NCBI GenBank assembly: GCA_031256095.1
Contig: JAIRRG010000014.1
Coordinates: forward strand, 1 to 6,443
DNA length: 6,443 nt
Direction: 5' to 3'
From: Desulfobulbaceae bacterium
Lineage (GTDB): Bacteria > Desulfobacterota > Desulfobulbia > Desulfobulbales > Desulfocapsaceae
Positions 6,296-6,443 of the stretch are shown here, one piece after another (within the stretch, counting starts at the first letter, position 1; the number at the start of each line of letters is the position of its first letter). The position numbers were made by a program, and so were the translations under genes. A model generated the notes under the pieces. The model worked only from the letters and a program-made list of their open reading frames with translations, ran no database searches and was not told the DNA's origin.

Positions 6296-6443
6296 TCAGC
6301 GAAAATTGACCAGACTTCGATAGGGCAGGGCGCCGCCAAAAATATCAAGGGCGCTGCCGACGGTAAAATCGACGCGGCTCTGACCATGGCTGGCAATGAG
6401 ATCAATATCGACAAGGTCGCGGATGCCGCCGGCGTAAGTGACG
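6296..6443 (-). CDS. hisA: HisA, eukaryotic-type, C-terminal 48 residues
   Basis: The gene runs off the window edge; 48 C-terminal residues and the TGA stop (6298-6296) are visible. The fragment begins VTYAGGIRDL, then has SRVDFTVGSALDIFGG and ends near LPYRSLVNFR. VTYAGG and GSALDIFGG are the hallmarks I know from the yeast HIS6 type of phosphoribosylformimino-5-aminoimidazole carboxamide ribotide isomerase, a (beta/alpha)8-barrel enzyme of histidine synthesis. The usual bacterial HisA ends instead with a motif like GIVGRALYEG. The enzyme isomerises ProFAR to PRFAR in the cytoplasm. It is the first gene seen of the minus-strand block, 72 bp before the Trm5-like gene. Assignment rests on this short tail only; N-terminal catalytic residues are outside the window. 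Confidence 0.8.
   Translation of the reverse strand, partial: VTYAGGIRDLVDIDLIASHGQSRVDFTVGSALDIFGGALPYRSLVNFR

Overview
The window is a GC-rich bacterial stretch with two gene blocks that converge. There is little intergenic space and there are no mobile elements, CRISPR arrays, rRNA or tRNA genes. The gene mix suggests a Gram-negative anaerobe of the deltaproteobacterial type (Desulfobacterota): an Elp3-like radical SAM protein behind rnc, a bacterial Trm5-like methyltransferase, and a HisA of the type best known from eukaryotes. This placement is inferred from gene content and remembered families, not from a search.

Plus-strand block (1-3540): the window opens inside rnc (RNase III, missing about 29 N-terminal residues). 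It overlaps by 10 nt a 328-residue radical SAM protein with a CX3CX2C cluster. That gene overlaps by 14 nt a 656-residue ABC-F ATPase. The overlaps imply one translationally coupled operon that began upstream of the window.

A 121-bp convergent gap (3541-3661) holds only a weak hairpin.

Minus-strand block (6443 down to 3662): the 3' end of a eukaryotic-type hisA comes first. After 72 bp follows a 274-residue Trm5/TYW2-like methyltransferase with an altered catalytic motif. A 150-bp spacer with five 14-bp tandem repeats then leads to a 528-residue beta-CASP metallo-beta-lactamase nuclease.

Five of the six genes belong to families acting on RNA or the ribosome: RNase III (dsRNA cleavage), Elp3-like radical SAM (tRNA-modification relatives), ABC-F (ribosome), Trm5-like (tRNA G37 relatives) and beta-CASP MBL (RNA cleavage). 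I do not see a clearly new multi-gene system. The points most worth a second look are the Trm5-like protein with its changed active-site motif, the tandem repeat whose minus-strand RNA could form a row of GAAA-tetraloop mini-hairpins, the insertion in the beta-CASP nuclease, and the Asp-to-Ser change in RNase III.
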